Shown here piece after piece: positions 9,666 through 19,026 of a stretch of DNA of 64,000 bases (its first letter is position 1; each line of letters opens with the position of its first letter). The DNA comes from Ornithinibacillus gellani. GTDB lineage: Bacteria > Bacillota > Bacilli > Bacillales > Amphibacillaceae. A program made the position numbers and the translations under genes. Location of the stretch: the NCBI RefSeq assembly GCF_003730295.1, contig NZ_QTSZ01000037.1, forward strand, positions 248,001 through 312,000. The letters are read 5' to 3'. The notes beneath the pieces were generated by a model. The model worked only from the letters and a program-made list of their open reading frames with translations. It was not told the DNA's origin and did not search any database.

Positions 9666-10544
9666 TTAATTTACCTCCTTTTTCAACATTGGGAAACCAA
9701 GTCTTTCTCTTTCAGCTACATATGCCTTGGCAATATTTCTTGCTAGACTTCTAATTCTCCCAATATAACCTGTTCGCTCTGTCACAGATATAACCCCACG
9801 TGCATCCAATAAGTTAAATGTGTGCGAACACTTAAGGACATAATCATAAGCAGGAAAAACGAGTCCCTTATCCATTGTTGCAGCCGCTTCTTTTTCGTAC
9901 ATAGTAAATAATTGGAACAACATTTCTGTATCAGATTCTTCAAATGTATATTTAGAATGCTCGTATTCTGGCTGACCAAAAATATCCCTTACTGTAACAC
10001 CCGATGTCCACTCTAAATCAAACACATTATCTTTGTCTTGGATATAAGAGGCAAGTCGTTCTATGCCATAGGTGAGTTCCACAGCCACTGGATTTGCTTC
10101 CAATCCACCGATTTGTTGGAAATAGGTGAACTGCGTAATCTCCATACCATCTAGCCAGACTTCCCATCCAAGCCCCGCAGCCCCGAGTGTCGGGTTTTCC
10201 CAATTATCCTCTACAAAACGAATATCATGTTCCAATGGATTAACACCCAGTGCTTTTAATGATTCCAAATAAAGTTCTTGTATACGATCCGGTGATGGCT
10301 TCATAATCACTTGAAATTGGTGATGCTGATATAATCGATTAGGGTTTTCGCCATAACGACCATCAGCTGGTCTTCTAGACGGCTCTACATATGCCACATT
10401 CCATGGCTCAGGCCCCAAACTGCGGAGCAATGTCATTGGTGACATCGTACCAGCCCCCTTTTCAACATCATATGCCTGCATTAAAATACAGTTTTGCTTG
10501 GACCAATATTCTTGTAACGTCAAAATCATTTTTTGAATGTTCAC
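9666..10544 (-). CDS. glyQ: Glycyl-tRNA synthetase alpha subunit
   Basis: Catalytic subunit of the alpha2-beta2 glycyl-tRNA synthetase. The 292-residue protein shows [19 protein letters not shown] near the N-terminus and the substrate-binding segment [17 protein letters not shown]. Its length is normal. It is the first gene of the glyQ-glyS operon and lies behind a complete T-box element, so expression should rise when uncharged tRNA-Gly accumulates. Confidence 0.96.
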   Translation of the reverse strand: MNIQKMILTLQEYWSKQNCILMQAYDVEKGAGTMSPMTLLRSLGPEPWNVAYVEPSRRPADGRYGENPNRLYQHHQFQVIMKPSPDRIQELYLESLKALGVNPLEHDIRFVEDNWENPTLGAAGLGWEVWLDGMEITQFTYFQQIGGLEANPVAVELTYGIERLASYIQDKDNVFDLEWTSGVTVRDIFGQPEYEHSKYTFEESDTEMLFQLFTMYEKEAAATMDKGLVFPAYDYVLKCSHTFNLLDARGVISVTERTGYIGRIRSLARNIAKAYVAERERLGFPMLKKEVN

Positions 10545-10590
10545 TACTGTTGCACTCCTTTTCTAATAGGTAAAGCAGAACATCATGAAA

Positions 10591-10800
10591 AAGCCGTCCC
10601 TATGCCTAAATTATAGACATAGGGACGGCTTATTACCGCGGTTCCACCCTACTTGCCCAGCCTTAGCTGTGCCACTTTATATCATACTGCTCCGAAGGCT
10701 CCTTTCCCTATAGCATCCGTATCCAGCTCTCACCAACCTGGATTCGCTTCAATAGATTACACAAGGTACTCTTCTTCATCTAAACAGCAAATGTATTAAT
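10591..10800 (-). promoter_or_regulatory. T-box riboswitch of glyQS
   Basis: On the minus strand the conserved T-box AGGGTGGAACCGCGG (about 10637-10650) is followed by a perfect 14-bp terminator stem (10591-10604 with 10618-10631) and a T run. Upstream is a structured stem I region of about 130 bases with AGAG-type bulge sequences. Uncharged tRNA pairing with the T-box would open the terminator. The specifier codon was not assigned with certainty; glycine is inferred from the downstream genes. The 5' boundary is approximate. Confidence 0.93.
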
Positions 10801-10849
10801 AAATATGTAAAAATCATACTGATATATTGTTCATTTGTCAACTAAACCA

Positions 10850-11593
10850 CTATTTTAGCACGTCTAATTGCTTTAAAACTTTTTTTGTTTTTAAAAAATA
10901 TCCACCATATCGATCATAATAAGCATCTAATAACTGCCGAATCAATTGGATATTTTCTTCTTTCACAGATATGGAGCTAACTTGGTCTAAACTAACATTT
11001 GCAAACAAATATAATAATCTAGGAACAGCTGAAGGCAATGGTATACTGTCGGGATCTTTCATCTTACAGCTGTTGCATAATAGGCCGCCCTCCACAATCG
11101 AAAAGTGAAAGGGGGCAGACGTTGACCCACAATTCACACACTGATTAACAACTGGCGCAAATCCACCTGTTCTAAATAGCTTCATCTCATACATCATAAT
11201 CGGAATATCTGCTTGATCATGCTCATTAATCCAATCAATCGTTTGACGTAATTGTTCAAACAAGAAAGCATCTGGTTTTTGTTTATCGACCAGCTTATCT
11301 GTGAGTTCCATTATAAAAGCCGTATATGCCGTCTTAAAAATATCCTCACGAATCTCGCGAAAGGAATCCAGAATTTCACCTTGCTGAATGGAACTCAATC
11401 CTGTTGATACATATATGAGATATTGACCATAGACGAATGGCTGTGTGGAAGCAGCCATTCGACTTTTAGGTTTCTTCGCTCCTCTAGCAATTGCTGAAAA
11501 TTTCCCGAGTTTTTTACTAAAAATCGTTACAATTTTATGTGATTCCCCATAATCTTGTGTTTTCATAATAAACCCTTCAATTTTCTCAAGCAC
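10850..11593 (-). CDS. recO: DNA repair protein RecO
   Basis: RecO helps load RecA onto SSB-coated single-stranded DNA and promotes strand annealing. It has an N-terminal OB fold (EGFIMKTQDYGESHKIVTIF) and a helical domain with four cysteines as two CxxC-type pairs (CVNCGS ... LLCNSCK). The frame opens at 11611, but the first six codons contain GAAGGTGGAAAG, a ribosome site. The GTG at 11591-11593 gives 247 residues and an N-terminus like other RecO proteins. It follows yqzL and era, as in B. subtilis. Confidence 0.93.
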   Translation of the reverse strand: MLEKIEGFIMKTQDYGESHKIVTIFSKKLGKFSAIARGAKKPKSRMAASTQPFVYGQYLIYVSTGLSSIQQGEILDSFREIREDIFKTAYTAFIMELTDKLVDKQKPDAFLFEQLRQTIDWINEHDQADIPIMMYEMKLFRTGGFAPVVNQCVNCGSTSAPFHFSIVEGGLLCNSCKMKDPDSIPLPSAVPRLLYLFANVSLDQVSSISVKEENIQLIRQLLDAYYDRYGGYFLKTKKVLKQLDVLK

Positions 11594-11629
11594 CTTTCCA
11601 CCTTCTCCCAATGAACCTTTATCTATCTT

Positions 11630-11776
11630 TTATAAATTTGTGTCTTGCGTTGCAGCCTCTGAGTTTGCTGGTGAATGGTGCTCACTTGCTTGTGGTTCAT
11701 CTTCCAACTCTTTCAATAACAAATAGGCTTCAATATTCCCTGTTTGACTAAATATTTTCCAAGTCAAGTCAATCAC
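11630..11776 (-). CDS. yqzL: YqzL-like small protein
   Basis: Small protein of unknown function found between era and recO in Bacilli. It contains the family signature DLTWKIFSQTGNIEAYLLLKE at its N-terminus, then a polar tail. The frame extends to 11824, but AAAGGTGG followed nine bases later by a GTG (11774-11776) gives a 48-residue protein, close to the B. subtilis length. The longer form would add a hydrophobic N-terminus not typical of the family. It lies 37 bases before recO. Confidence 0.8.
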   Translation of the reverse strand: MIDLTWKIFSQTGNIEAYLLLKELEDEPQASEHHSPANSEAATQDTNL

Positions 11777-11970
11777 AAGAAAAACCACCTTTCTTAACCA
11801 ATGAAAAAGCTTATATGCATCCATCTAGGCACAAATCCTTTAGCAAACAATGTGTTCACGGCTTGCTACAGCTAATTGGTCTATGCAAATATATTACAGA
11901 CAATTCAATGACTGCCTATTTATAGATTTTCCACTCTGAAGAAAACAATGACATTTAAAATTTACCAGTA

Positions 11971-12873
11971 TTAATATTCATCATTTCGGAACCCTAGCTG
12001 ATATAGTTGAGATTGTTTGTTTCTCCAATCCTTTTGCACTTTTACCCAAAGTTCAAGATATACCTTTGATCCGAGTAAAGCCTCTATATCCGCTCGAGCT
12101 TTACGGCCGATGTTTTTTAGCATCGATCCTTGTTTACCTATTAAGATTCCTTTTTGGGTACTTCTTTCCGTGATAATCGTCGCTTGAACGAGTAATTTTT
12201 CATTTTCACGTTCTTGAATATTTTCAACGATAACCGCAACTGAATGTGGTATTTCTTCCTTCGTCAATTGCAGTACTTTTTCACGTATAAGCTCACCGAT
12301 AATAAAGCGTTCGGGATGATCTGTTACTTGGTCCTCTGGATAAAATTGTGGTCCTTCAGGCATGTGTTTTTTTAACACTTGCAGCATATGCCCCACATTA
12401 TTTCCTTCCAAAGCAGATATCGGAATGATTTCTTCAAAAGAATGCTTATCTTTATATTGTTCAATTAAGGGTAATAACTCATCTGGATGAACAAGATCAA
12501 TTTTATTAATAATAAGAAAGACAGGTCGCTTCACACGGTTTAAAAGCTCTAAGATATATTGATCTCCCTTACCATAACCTTCTTTCGCATTAATCATAAA
12601 CAATACTGCATCTACTTCATTTAATGTGTTCTCAGCTATTTGGACCATAAAATCACCGAGTCGATGTTTTGGTTTATGAATACCTGGCGTGTCAATGAAA
12701 ATGAATTGTGCATCCTTATCTGTTAACACACCTTGAATTTTATTTCTAGTTGTTTGTGGTTTGTCACTCATAATTGCAATTTTCTGGCCGATTACTCGAT
12801 TCATAAACGTGGACTTCCCGACATTTGGTCTACCAATTATTGCAATAAAACCTGATTTATAATGCTCCGTCAT
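11971..12873 (-). CDS. era: GTPase Era
   Basis: Essential GTPase that binds the 3' end of 16S rRNA and aids 30S subunit assembly. The 300-residue protein has G1 [10 protein letters not shown]3 DTPGIH and G4 NKID, and a C-terminal KH RNA-binding domain ([17 protein letters not shown] ... [12 protein letters not shown]). In B. subtilis cdd lies between dgkA and era; here cdd is absent. The 296-bp upstream region holds a terminator for dgkA and two inverted Spo0A-box-like sites, suggesting era starts its own transcript. Confidence 0.96.
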   Translation of the reverse strand: MTEHYKSGFIAIIGRPNVGKSTFMNRVIGQKIAIMSDKPQTTRNKIQGVLTDKDAQFIFIDTPGIHKPKHRLGDFMVQIAENTLNEVDAVLFMINAKEGYGKGDQYILELLNRVKRPVFLIINKIDLVHPDELLPLIEQYKDKHSFEEIIPISALEGNNVGHMLQVLKKHMPEGPQFYPEDQVTDHPERFIIGELIREKVLQLTKEEIPHSVAVIVENIQERENEKLLVQATIITERSTQKGILIGKQGSMLKNIGRKARADIEALLGSKVYLELWVKVQKDWRNKQSQLYQLGFRNDEY

Positions 12874-12972
12874 GTATGTTCCTCCATTGATGCATCTTTA
12901 AGAGACCATCTGATTTTATTATCTTCATTTTTATTATCTTTTATCATACTATAAAAAAGTCCAAGTTTCATG

Positions 12973-13035
12973 CATTCGACAAAAGATGTAAAAACATACT
13001 TTTCTTCGCTTCTGAAACAAGGAATTTGTCGAATG
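12973..13035. promoter_or_regulatory. Inverted pair of Spo0A-box-like sites upstream of era
   Basis: CATTCGACAAA (12973-12983) and TTTGTCGAATG (13025-13035) form a perfect 11-bp inverted repeat with 41 bases between. Each contains the Spo0A box TGTCGAA in opposite orientation. TATGAT, a plausible -10 for era, lies about 25 bases downstream of the left box on the minus strand. Identity as Spo0A sites is inference from sequence. Confidence 0.45.
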
Positions 13036-13064
13036 ATATTCATCGAAAAATAAAAAAATAAAAA

Positions 13065-13079
13065 CCACCTGCTTGGTGG
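13065..13079 (-). terminator. Terminator after dgkA
   Basis: A short stem CCACC/GGTGG with a 5-base loop is followed on the minus strand by TTTTTATTTTTTTATTTTT. It lies about 90 bases past the dgkA stop and ends the phoH-pgpH-ybeY-dgkA transcript before era. Confidence 0.7.
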
Positions 13080-13169
13080 CTTGTAATTATCGTACGTATG
13101 CGTATTCTTGATACATCAATTCTTTCTAAAAGTAAATTACTAGATGGAAATGAAAGGCTATCTGTTGTA

Positions 13170-13532
13170 TTAAAAGAACTTCCACAATTTTGGTAAGAAA
13201 ATAAGGAAGCCTACTATGACAGAAATGAATGCGGCTATAAGGACACTGCCGGCAGCAATATCCTTTATTGCTTTGGCAGATGGATGTATGTCTGGTTTTA
13301 CATAGTCAATTATTTTTTCAATCGTTGTATTGCACATCTCGGCTGTAAGAACCAGACCTATGACCACTAAAATGGTAACCCATTCCAGTCGATTTAATGA
13401 TAACACTATTCCCGCCACCATCACGATTCCGATGAAAACAAGATGTATTCGAAAGTTTCGCTCTGATTTCATTACCTGCAAAATACCGTCCAAAGCATGG
13501 CGAAATCCAATACCATGTTTCTTACCTTTCAA
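13170..13532 (-). CDS. dgkA: Undecaprenol kinase / diacylglycerol kinase family protein
   Basis: Integral membrane lipid kinase; the Gram-positive members phosphorylate undecaprenol. Visible are the SERNFRIH motif near the N-terminus, the catalytic AEMCNTTIE, and AKAIKDIAAGSV, with three membrane segments. The frame extends to 13592, but GGAGGAG followed seven bases later by a TTG (13530-13532) gives a normal 120-residue protein. This start lies inside the last codons of ybeY, an 11-base overlap that suggests coupled translation. Confidence 0.9.
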   Translation of the reverse strand: MKGKKHGIGFRHALDGILQVMKSERNFRIHLVFIGIVMVAGIVLSLNRLEWVTILVVIGLVLTAEMCNTTIEKIIDYVKPDIHPSAKAIKDIAAGSVLIAAFISVIVGFLIFLPKLWKFF

Positions 13533-13986
13533 GACCAAACTCCTCCAGTAATTCATCCTGACGACCAAACATTTTCTTCTCGTCTGCCTCATTCAGATGA
13601 TCGTATCCGAGTAAATGAAGGAATCCATGTACGGCTAGAAAACCAATTTCTCTTTCCAATGAATGTTCATACTCTCCTGCTTGTGCTTTTGCTCGATCAA
13701 TTGAAATTACGATATCGCCTAATACAAGCGGTAAATGATCGCCGACAATTGGTAATTCTCCTTCTACAGGCTCTTGCATTGCGAAGGAAATCACATCGGT
13801 TGGACGATTTTGCTGTCGGTAATTTCGGTTTAATTCCTGAATTTCAGCGTCATCAACGAAGTTAACGGAGAGCTCAGCTTCATTGGTTACCGATTCTTTC
13901 GTTGCTGCAAAGCGTAGCAAGTCTTGAAGCATCGTGATTATGTCTGATGAAACAGACGCCGTCCGGTCATGAAAATAAATGTGCAT
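13522..13986 (-). CDS. ybeY: Endoribonuclease YbeY
   Basis: Zinc-dependent RNase needed for 16S rRNA 3'-end maturation and ribosome quality control. The 154-residue protein has the zinc motif HGFLHLLGYDH with ligands H120, H124 and H130, and the substrate-contact region RPTDVISFAM. Its ATG overlaps the pgpH stop codon in TAATG, and its end overlaps the dgkA start, so the three genes are tightly coupled. Confidence 0.95.
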   Translation of the reverse strand: MHIYFHDRTASVSSDIITMLQDLLRFAATKESVTNEAELSVNFVDDAEIQELNRNYRQQNRPTDVISFAMQEPVEGELPIVGDHLPLVLGDIVISIDRAKAQAGEYEHSLEREIGFLAVHGFLHLLGYDHLNEADEKKMFGRQDELLEEFGLER

Positions 13987-16127
13987 TATTTTGCCTCCTT
14001 CATTGGGTATTGAATTCTGGAATGGAATATACCCTTTAGTGCCTCACAAATTGTTTGATGAACTGTTTTTAATTCATGAATTGTCAAAGGACACTCATCT
14101 AGTTGTCCATCCATTAAACGATCATTTACAATCGAAGAAACAATTTCATCAATCTTTTCTTCTGTTGGTTCTTTTAATGAACGAACCGCCGCCTCCACTG
14201 AATCACAAATACAAATAATTGCTGCTTCTTTCGTTTGTGGCTTCGGTCCAGGATAACGAAAATCTTGTTCTGTCACGTCTTCGTTACATTCCTTTTCCTT
14301 ATAATAGAAAAACTTCAATAGAGTTGTTCCATGATGCTGCTTGGCAATATCAATAATTTCCTTTGGCATTTTATGCTTCTTCAGTAATGCCGCACCATCA
14401 TACGGATGATTAATGATTATTTCCGCACTTTGTGTCGGCGGAATACTATCATGTGGATTTTTAATAGATAATTGATTTTCAATAAAATAATGGGGGCGAA
14501 CCGTCTTCCCAATATCATGATAATACGCACCCACTCGTGCGAGCAATCCATTTGCACCAATTGCATCACAGGCTGTCTCACTTAAATTTGCTACCATAAC
14601 AGAATGATGATAGGTTCCTGGTGCTTCCGTCAATATTTTTTTCAACAATGGTTGATTGGGACTGGAAAGCTGTAATAGCTTAATGTCAGATAGGATGCCC
14701 AAACCAGTTTCAAAAAAAGGCAATAATCCAATGGTTAATACCGCTGATAGGAATGCAGATGCTATTCCAAATCCTGATTGGATAAGAACATCATTCCATG
14801 CATATTTTTCAAACGACAGAAATAGAAATATAAGGACACAAACAATGTTAATGATGGACATGCCTATTCCTGAACGAATGATTGCTAATCTGTCTTTTAC
14901 ATTCATTAAAAAGATAATCGCAGCCAATTGTGAAAAAAAGAAATAAATGCCAGCTTCTACATTTAACGAGCCAGGAATTTGTCCGTTGAAAATAATGCTG
15001 CCAATGATGGCATATAATGCTGCCATGACTATTGCTAGTCTTTCATTGATTAACTGCTTGACTAACAATACACCAGTTGCCACTGGAACAACAATGAAGA
15101 GCTGATTCGATTGAGTAGTGTATAGACTTACTATTTTCATTAGCGTAGCCACAACAACACTAATTAATACGATGGCTGCAACCTTGCGTAAATCAAACAT
15201 TCGCTTGCGATATAATAAATATAGTTCATAAGCCATTACGAGTACGATTAATAATAAGAGTAAAGCAAGCCCAATCACAGGATATACATTACGTTCTTTA
15301 TTTAATAGACCAACCAATTTAAGTTCCTCATATATTTCATTCGTAATCGTTTGACCCTCTCGTACAATAATTTCTCCTGCACGAATGACTACTGGCTCCA
15401 CATTACTTGCTGCTTCTTTTCTAGCTTGATCTGTTTTATCATAATCAAAAAATGAATTTTCTATTACTGCAAAACTACTTAAATCGATTAAAGTATTTTT
15501 CATTTGATCATTTAAATTAGAGAATTTTATAGATTGTTTTAATTCGGCTGTTGCACTTTTTATATTCTCTGTACGAACGCCACGATTCATGACCTCTTCA
15601 AGTGATGTGACAAACATTTTTTTTGCGCTTTTCCTATCTTCTGCTGGCGTTTCCAGTAATGTTACGAGAATTTTTTCCTCTATATTTTCAACAATTTCAT
15701 TGGAAAGAATAAGCTTCAGCTTCAATAATTTTTCATGTGTTGTACGTACTTCAACATCTTTATCATTTTTTTTATCCGACTTTGTATTATCAGATTCCAG
15801 CTTGTCAATCGCATCAAATATTTCCTCGGTATAATCCATTCGTTCCTGGGTGATTTCATTATTTATATCATAACGATCCTCAACTGCTTGAACAGTTTCT
15901 CGTGTTTTCCGTTCGGTTTCTTGCTCATTTTCAATCGTAATTGGAGAGCGAATGGTTTCCTTGGCAATGCCAAAACGTTCGAGGTCATATGTTTGTGTAT
16001 AAACATTATTTAATGTCAGCAAAAGCAAAAAAACAGCAAGCAAAAGCAAGGATAGGCTAGCTGTTATCCATTTGGCATTTAAATGATCCATAAATTGTTT
16101 GATAGCTGTTAGGATTTTTTTCATCAT
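13986..16127 (-). CDS. pgpH: 7TM-HD family phosphodiesterase (PgpH/YqfF)
   Basis: Membrane phosphohydrolase; relatives in Listeria and Bacillus hydrolyse cyclic di-AMP. The 713-residue protein has one N-terminal membrane segment (about 20-40), a large extracellular domain rich in Glu and Lys (about 45-270), a block of about seven membrane segments (270-470), and a cytoplasmic HD domain with YYHDIGKT around residue 535. The order matches the 7TMR-HD architecture. It is followed without a gap by ybeY and preceded by phoH, as in B. subtilis. Confidence 0.94.
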   Translation of the reverse strand: MMKKILTAIKQFMDHLNAKWITASLSLLLLAVFLLLLTLNNVYTQTYDLERFGIAKETIRSPITIENEQETERKTRETVQAVEDRYDINNEITQERMDYTEEIFDAIDKLESDNTKSDKKNDKDVEVRTTHEKLLKLKLILSNEIVENIEEKILVTLLETPAEDRKSAKKMFVTSLEEVMNRGVRTENIKSATAELKQSIKFSNLNDQMKNTLIDLSSFAVIENSFFDYDKTDQARKEAASNVEPVVIRAGEIIVREGQTITNEIYEELKLVGLLNKERNVYPVIGLALLLLLIVLVMAYELYLLYRKRMFDLRKVAAIVLISVVVATLMKIVSLYTTQSNQLFIVVPVATGVLLVKQLINERLAIVMAALYAIIGSIIFNGQIPGSLNVEAGIYFFFSQLAAIIFLMNVKDRLAIIRSGIGMSIINIVCVLIFLFLSFEKYAWNDVLIQSGFGIASAFLSAVLTIGLLPFFETGLGILSDIKLLQLSSPNQPLLKKILTEAPGTYHHSVMVANLSETACDAIGANGLLARVGAYYHDIGKTVRPHYFIENQLSIKNPHDSIPPTQSAEIIINHPYDGAALLKKHKMPKEIIDIAKQHHGTTLLKFFYYKEKECNEDVTEQDFRYPGPKPQTKEAAIICICDSVEAAVRSLKEPTEEKIDEIVSSIVNDRLMDGQLDECPLTIHELKTVHQTICEALKGIFHSRIQYPMKEAK

Positions 16128-16202
16128 TACACCTCATTCATTGCGACGATGATATAGAAATAAGACCCTCCCATAGGGTCTTACCTCTAATATGAAAAAC
16201 AT

Positions 16203-17162
16203 TCAACTTTTACTGTCATATGCAGCGATAATTCGCTGTACCAGTGGATGACGAACCACATCTGTTTGTCCCAGATGGATAAACGAAATACCCTTTACTC
16301 CTGTTAACAAACCCGTGGCTGCTTCTAAACCTGAGCGAACACCCTTAGGCAAATCAATTTGTGTAATGTCTCCTGTTATAACCATCTTTGATCCAAAACC
16401 TAAACGCGTTAGAAACATTTTCATCTGTTCTGGTGTTGTATTTTGTGCTTCATCCAAAATGACAAACGCATCATCCAGCGTCCGACCTCTCATATACGCG
16501 AGCGGCGCTATCTCAATGGTCTCTCGTTCAATTAATCGGAGTGTGTGTTCAACCCCAAGTACATCATGAAGTGCATCATAAAGTGGACGTAAATATGGAT
16601 CCACCTTTTCCTTTAAATCACCTGGTAAGAATCCTAGGCTTTCACCTGCTTCTACTGCTGGTCTTGTTAAAATAATTTTCTTAACAAGACCATTTTTGAG
16701 GGCATGGACAGCCATCACGACTGCGAGGTACGTCTTACCTGTACCTGCAGGGCCTATTCCAAACACAAGATCATGGCTCCGAATTGCGGCAATATAGCTT
16801 TTTTGACCCAATGTTTTGACACGAATAGATTTACCTTTTGCATTTTTTGTGATGACATCTTCAAATAAAGTTTCAAATTGATTTAATTTACCTTTTTTGG
16901 CTAGATCAATTGCATAAACAACATCCCGCTCAGCTACTGTCAATCCTTTTCGAATAACTGCAAGAATAGCTTGCAGAATTGCCTGGACAAGCGCTATGTC
17001 CGTTTCATTGCCCGAAACACTTATTTGTTCGCCTCTCGTCACAATCGATACCTGTAGCTCATCTTCAATATGCTTTAAAAATTTATCATTAATACCAAAC
17101 AATTGCAACGCTTCATTCGGCCCTGAAAGCTCCAAATTCATAGTGCGTAGATTTTCTGACAT
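16203..17162 (-). CDS. phoH: PhoH-family ATPase
   Basis: Predicted ATPase related to the core of RNA helicases; exact role is unsettled, with links to RNA metabolism and ribosome assembly. The 319-residue protein has Walker A GPAGTGKT and Walker B VILDEAQN, then ITGDITQIDLP. An N-terminal KH-like segment precedes the ATPase core. It lies between yqfD and pgpH, the conserved Bacillus order, and is probably co-transcribed with pgpH-ybeY-dgkA. Confidence 0.94.
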   Translation of the reverse strand: MSENLRTMNLELSGPNEALQLFGINDKFLKHIEDELQVSIVTRGEQISVSGNETDIALVQAILQAILAVIRKGLTVAERDVVYAIDLAKKGKLNQFETLFEDVITKNAKGKSIRVKTLGQKSYIAAIRSHDLVFGIGPAGTGKTYLAVVMAVHALKNGLVKKIILTRPAVEAGESLGFLPGDLKEKVDPYLRPLYDALHDVLGVEHTLRLIERETIEIAPLAYMRGRTLDDAFVILDEAQNTTPEQMKMFLTRLGFGSKMVITGDITQIDLPKGVRSGLEAATGLLTGVKGISFIHLGQTDVVRHPLVQRIIAAYDSKS

Positions 17163-17209
17163 GTTCTATCTCCTTGGTTTTTTACGTTTGCCCGATCACA
17201 AATTCTTAC

Positions 17210-18421
17210 TCATTCCGAACGAGCATCAATTGCTTTTGCAGTTGCTATATTTTCCTCTACGGTAAAGTATAAGTTCATTTTAACTTTACCATGCTCCACG
17301 GTTTCATGCAAAAGTTTTTCAGACACGATTTTTGCTTTCGGTCCCAATTGAAGCTGTAATTGTTCTTTTGCTTGCAATTTGCCGGCTGCCAATGCTTCTT
17401 CGCGGGTACGCGTGTCTTGAAAAATTATTTTTTCATTCCAAGTTGATTTTATAAATTGAAACGGCAATTTCCATTTTAAAAAGTAAATATCATGTATGTC
17501 CCTATCGACATCATATGCAACAAAATCTGGATCCTTAAAACCCCAAATAGGAAGAACCAACTGTTTCGTTCCAAAATAAAATTTATTCTTATGTTTTCCT
17601 GTTAATAGCTCATAAGATGCTTCTAGTGGTACAGTCGTCTCCACCTCGTACCATGTTGTAGCAATAATTTCCCCTGTTGCCGATACAAGTTGTGAAGTCT
17701 GTTCCTTTTTCTCTTCCTGCTGTTCCGTTTTTGTCAAATTGCCGGCTACAAGTAAATCACCTTTTTGAACCAGTTCATTCCGCTCTACCATTGGTATTCC
17801 CTTTGATACATAGATACGCTGAATTACTCCTTTTTTTGCTGCAACCAAATCTCGCGGTCCGGTAACTTTTTCTTCTTCAACCAAGACCTTTTCGATTCCT
17901 TCTAAATAAAAGGTTGTCCCTTTTTTATGGACACCAACCCATAATAATTCTGGTATATCTTCAATGAGCTGTTGTTGTATTTTACCCGCGCCATCCAATG
18001 AAAAGGACCAAACTCCTCGATGAACGCCATATGAGGTTAATTGTTTATATATTTTTTCCTCTATTTCCTTTGGTACCCCAGTTACTTCAACCTTCCAAAT
18101 GATATTGGAAAGGAACACAATTAACGACAAACTTAATATTAATGCGATCATCATCGCTTTTCTTGCTAAAAACCGTTTTACAGCAAAGGGGAGACCTTTT
18201 TTATGTGTAAACGTAATGTGTTGTCCTTTTCTTTTAATCTTACGTAAATGTTTTAGATCCTGTAATCTCATATTAGCTTGATACGTATCCATTGCTATTT
18301 TACGTACTTGCCAAAAAATAATTCCTTTTTCTGAACATGCTTGTAGGAATTCTTCTGGATGTTCACCTTTGATAGCTATCGTAATATAACCGGTAAGAAA
18401 TACACCCTGAATATGCTTCAT
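17210..18421 (-). CDS. yqfD: Sporulation protein YqfD
   Basis: Member of the YqfD family, made in the mother cell under sigma-E in B. subtilis and needed for efficient sporulation. The 403-residue protein has an N-terminal cytoplasmic region, one clear membrane segment around residues 88-110 (IALILSLSLIVFLSNII), and a large extracytoplasmic domain. The start MKHIQGVFLTGYITI is a typical family N-terminus. It follows yqfC by about 50 bases; the two form the yqfC-yqfD pair. Confidence 0.93.
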   Translation of the reverse strand: MKHIQGVFLTGYITIAIKGEHPEEFLQACSEKGIIFWQVRKIAMDTYQANMRLQDLKHLRKIKRKGQHITFTHKKGLPFAVKRFLARKAMMIALILSLSLIVFLSNIIWKVEVTGVPKEIEEKIYKQLTSYGVHRGVWSFSLDGAGKIQQQLIEDIPELLWVGVHKKGTTFYLEGIEKVLVEEEKVTGPRDLVAAKKGVIQRIYVSKGIPMVERNELVQKGDLLVAGNLTKTEQQEEKKEQTSQLVSATGEIIATTWYEVETTVPLEASYELLTGKHKNKFYFGTKQLVLPIWGFKDPDFVAYDVDRDIHDIYFLKWKLPFQFIKSTWNEKIIFQDTRTREEALAAGKLQAKEQLQLQLGPKAKIVSEKLLHETVEHGKVKMNLYFTVEENIATAKAIDARSE

Positions 18422-18471
18422 CTTATCCCCCTCATTGCTAACGTTGTAACTTATAGCGTTATATACGTTAT

Positions 18472-18756
18472 TTAAGCGTCCATGATAAATTTCACTTCTA
18501 AAATTTTACCTTCAAGTAAAATTTCCTTAGGAAGCATTGTTTTCATAACGAAGGAGGATCCGATGATTTGTATCGCGCCGTTAGCAGATTTCAACTGAAG
18601 CTCTGTATTCGTAAAAGTAAGCAATCCGCGATGATTTTCCACATATATATGTATATCCCCAATGATGGTAATGCGTGGAAGCTCCAGCATGACATCTGGT
18701 GGTAAGGATAGATGATTGATAAGCCAAGGTCTGATTCGGCGCTGCCATTTTTTCAT
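18472..18756 (-). CDS. yqfC: Sporulation protein YqfC
   Basis: Small sporulation protein of the YabP/YqfC fold, expressed under sigma-E in B. subtilis. Family features seen are LSLPPDVMLELPRITIIGD and the beta-rich centre ending in ILLEGKILEVKF. The frame opens at 18777, but GAGAGGGGGAACGAT precedes the internal ATG at 18754-18756 by a normal distance, giving 94 residues. CATACGTAT further upstream on the minus strand could be part of a sigma-E -10 element, but no good -35 was seen. Confidence 0.92.
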   Translation of the reverse strand: MKKWQRRIRPWLINHLSLPPDVMLELPRITIIGDIHIYVENHRGLLTFTNTELQLKSANGAIQIIGSSFVMKTMLPKEILLEGKILEVKFIMDA

Positions 18757-18978
18757 GCAGATCGTTCCCCCTCTCATTTATACGTATGAAATAAGCGGTG
18801 TTTTCAGAACGGAATGCATTTGTTTTTCATAACTCATAAAGCAGCACCCTTTTGTAAGTCAAGTATGTTACATCCATCAACTGCAATAGGCTCCCATATA
18901 AACTGTATTACGCGAAGTAATGTGGAATTGCGAAACAGTTAACATGACCGCACGGCTTAACTATATTTACAATTTTAA

Positions 18979-19018
18979 AAAACCATCTGCACTTAGACTA
19001 ATAAGCACAGATGGTTTT
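18979..19018 (-). terminator. Terminator after the nfeD-floA operon
   Basis: A perfect 11-bp stem (18979-18989 with 19008-19018) begins just past the stop at 19027 on the minus strand and has an 18-base loop. Its T-rich tail is modest. It separates the nfeD-floA cluster from yqfC-yqfD. Confidence 0.7.
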
Positions 19019-19026
19019 AGCTCTAA

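Noticed and set aside
13497-13865. 122-codon plus-strand frame opposite ybeY
   Set aside because: Runs across the ybeY/dgkA overlap on the wrong strand and lacks a ribosome site.
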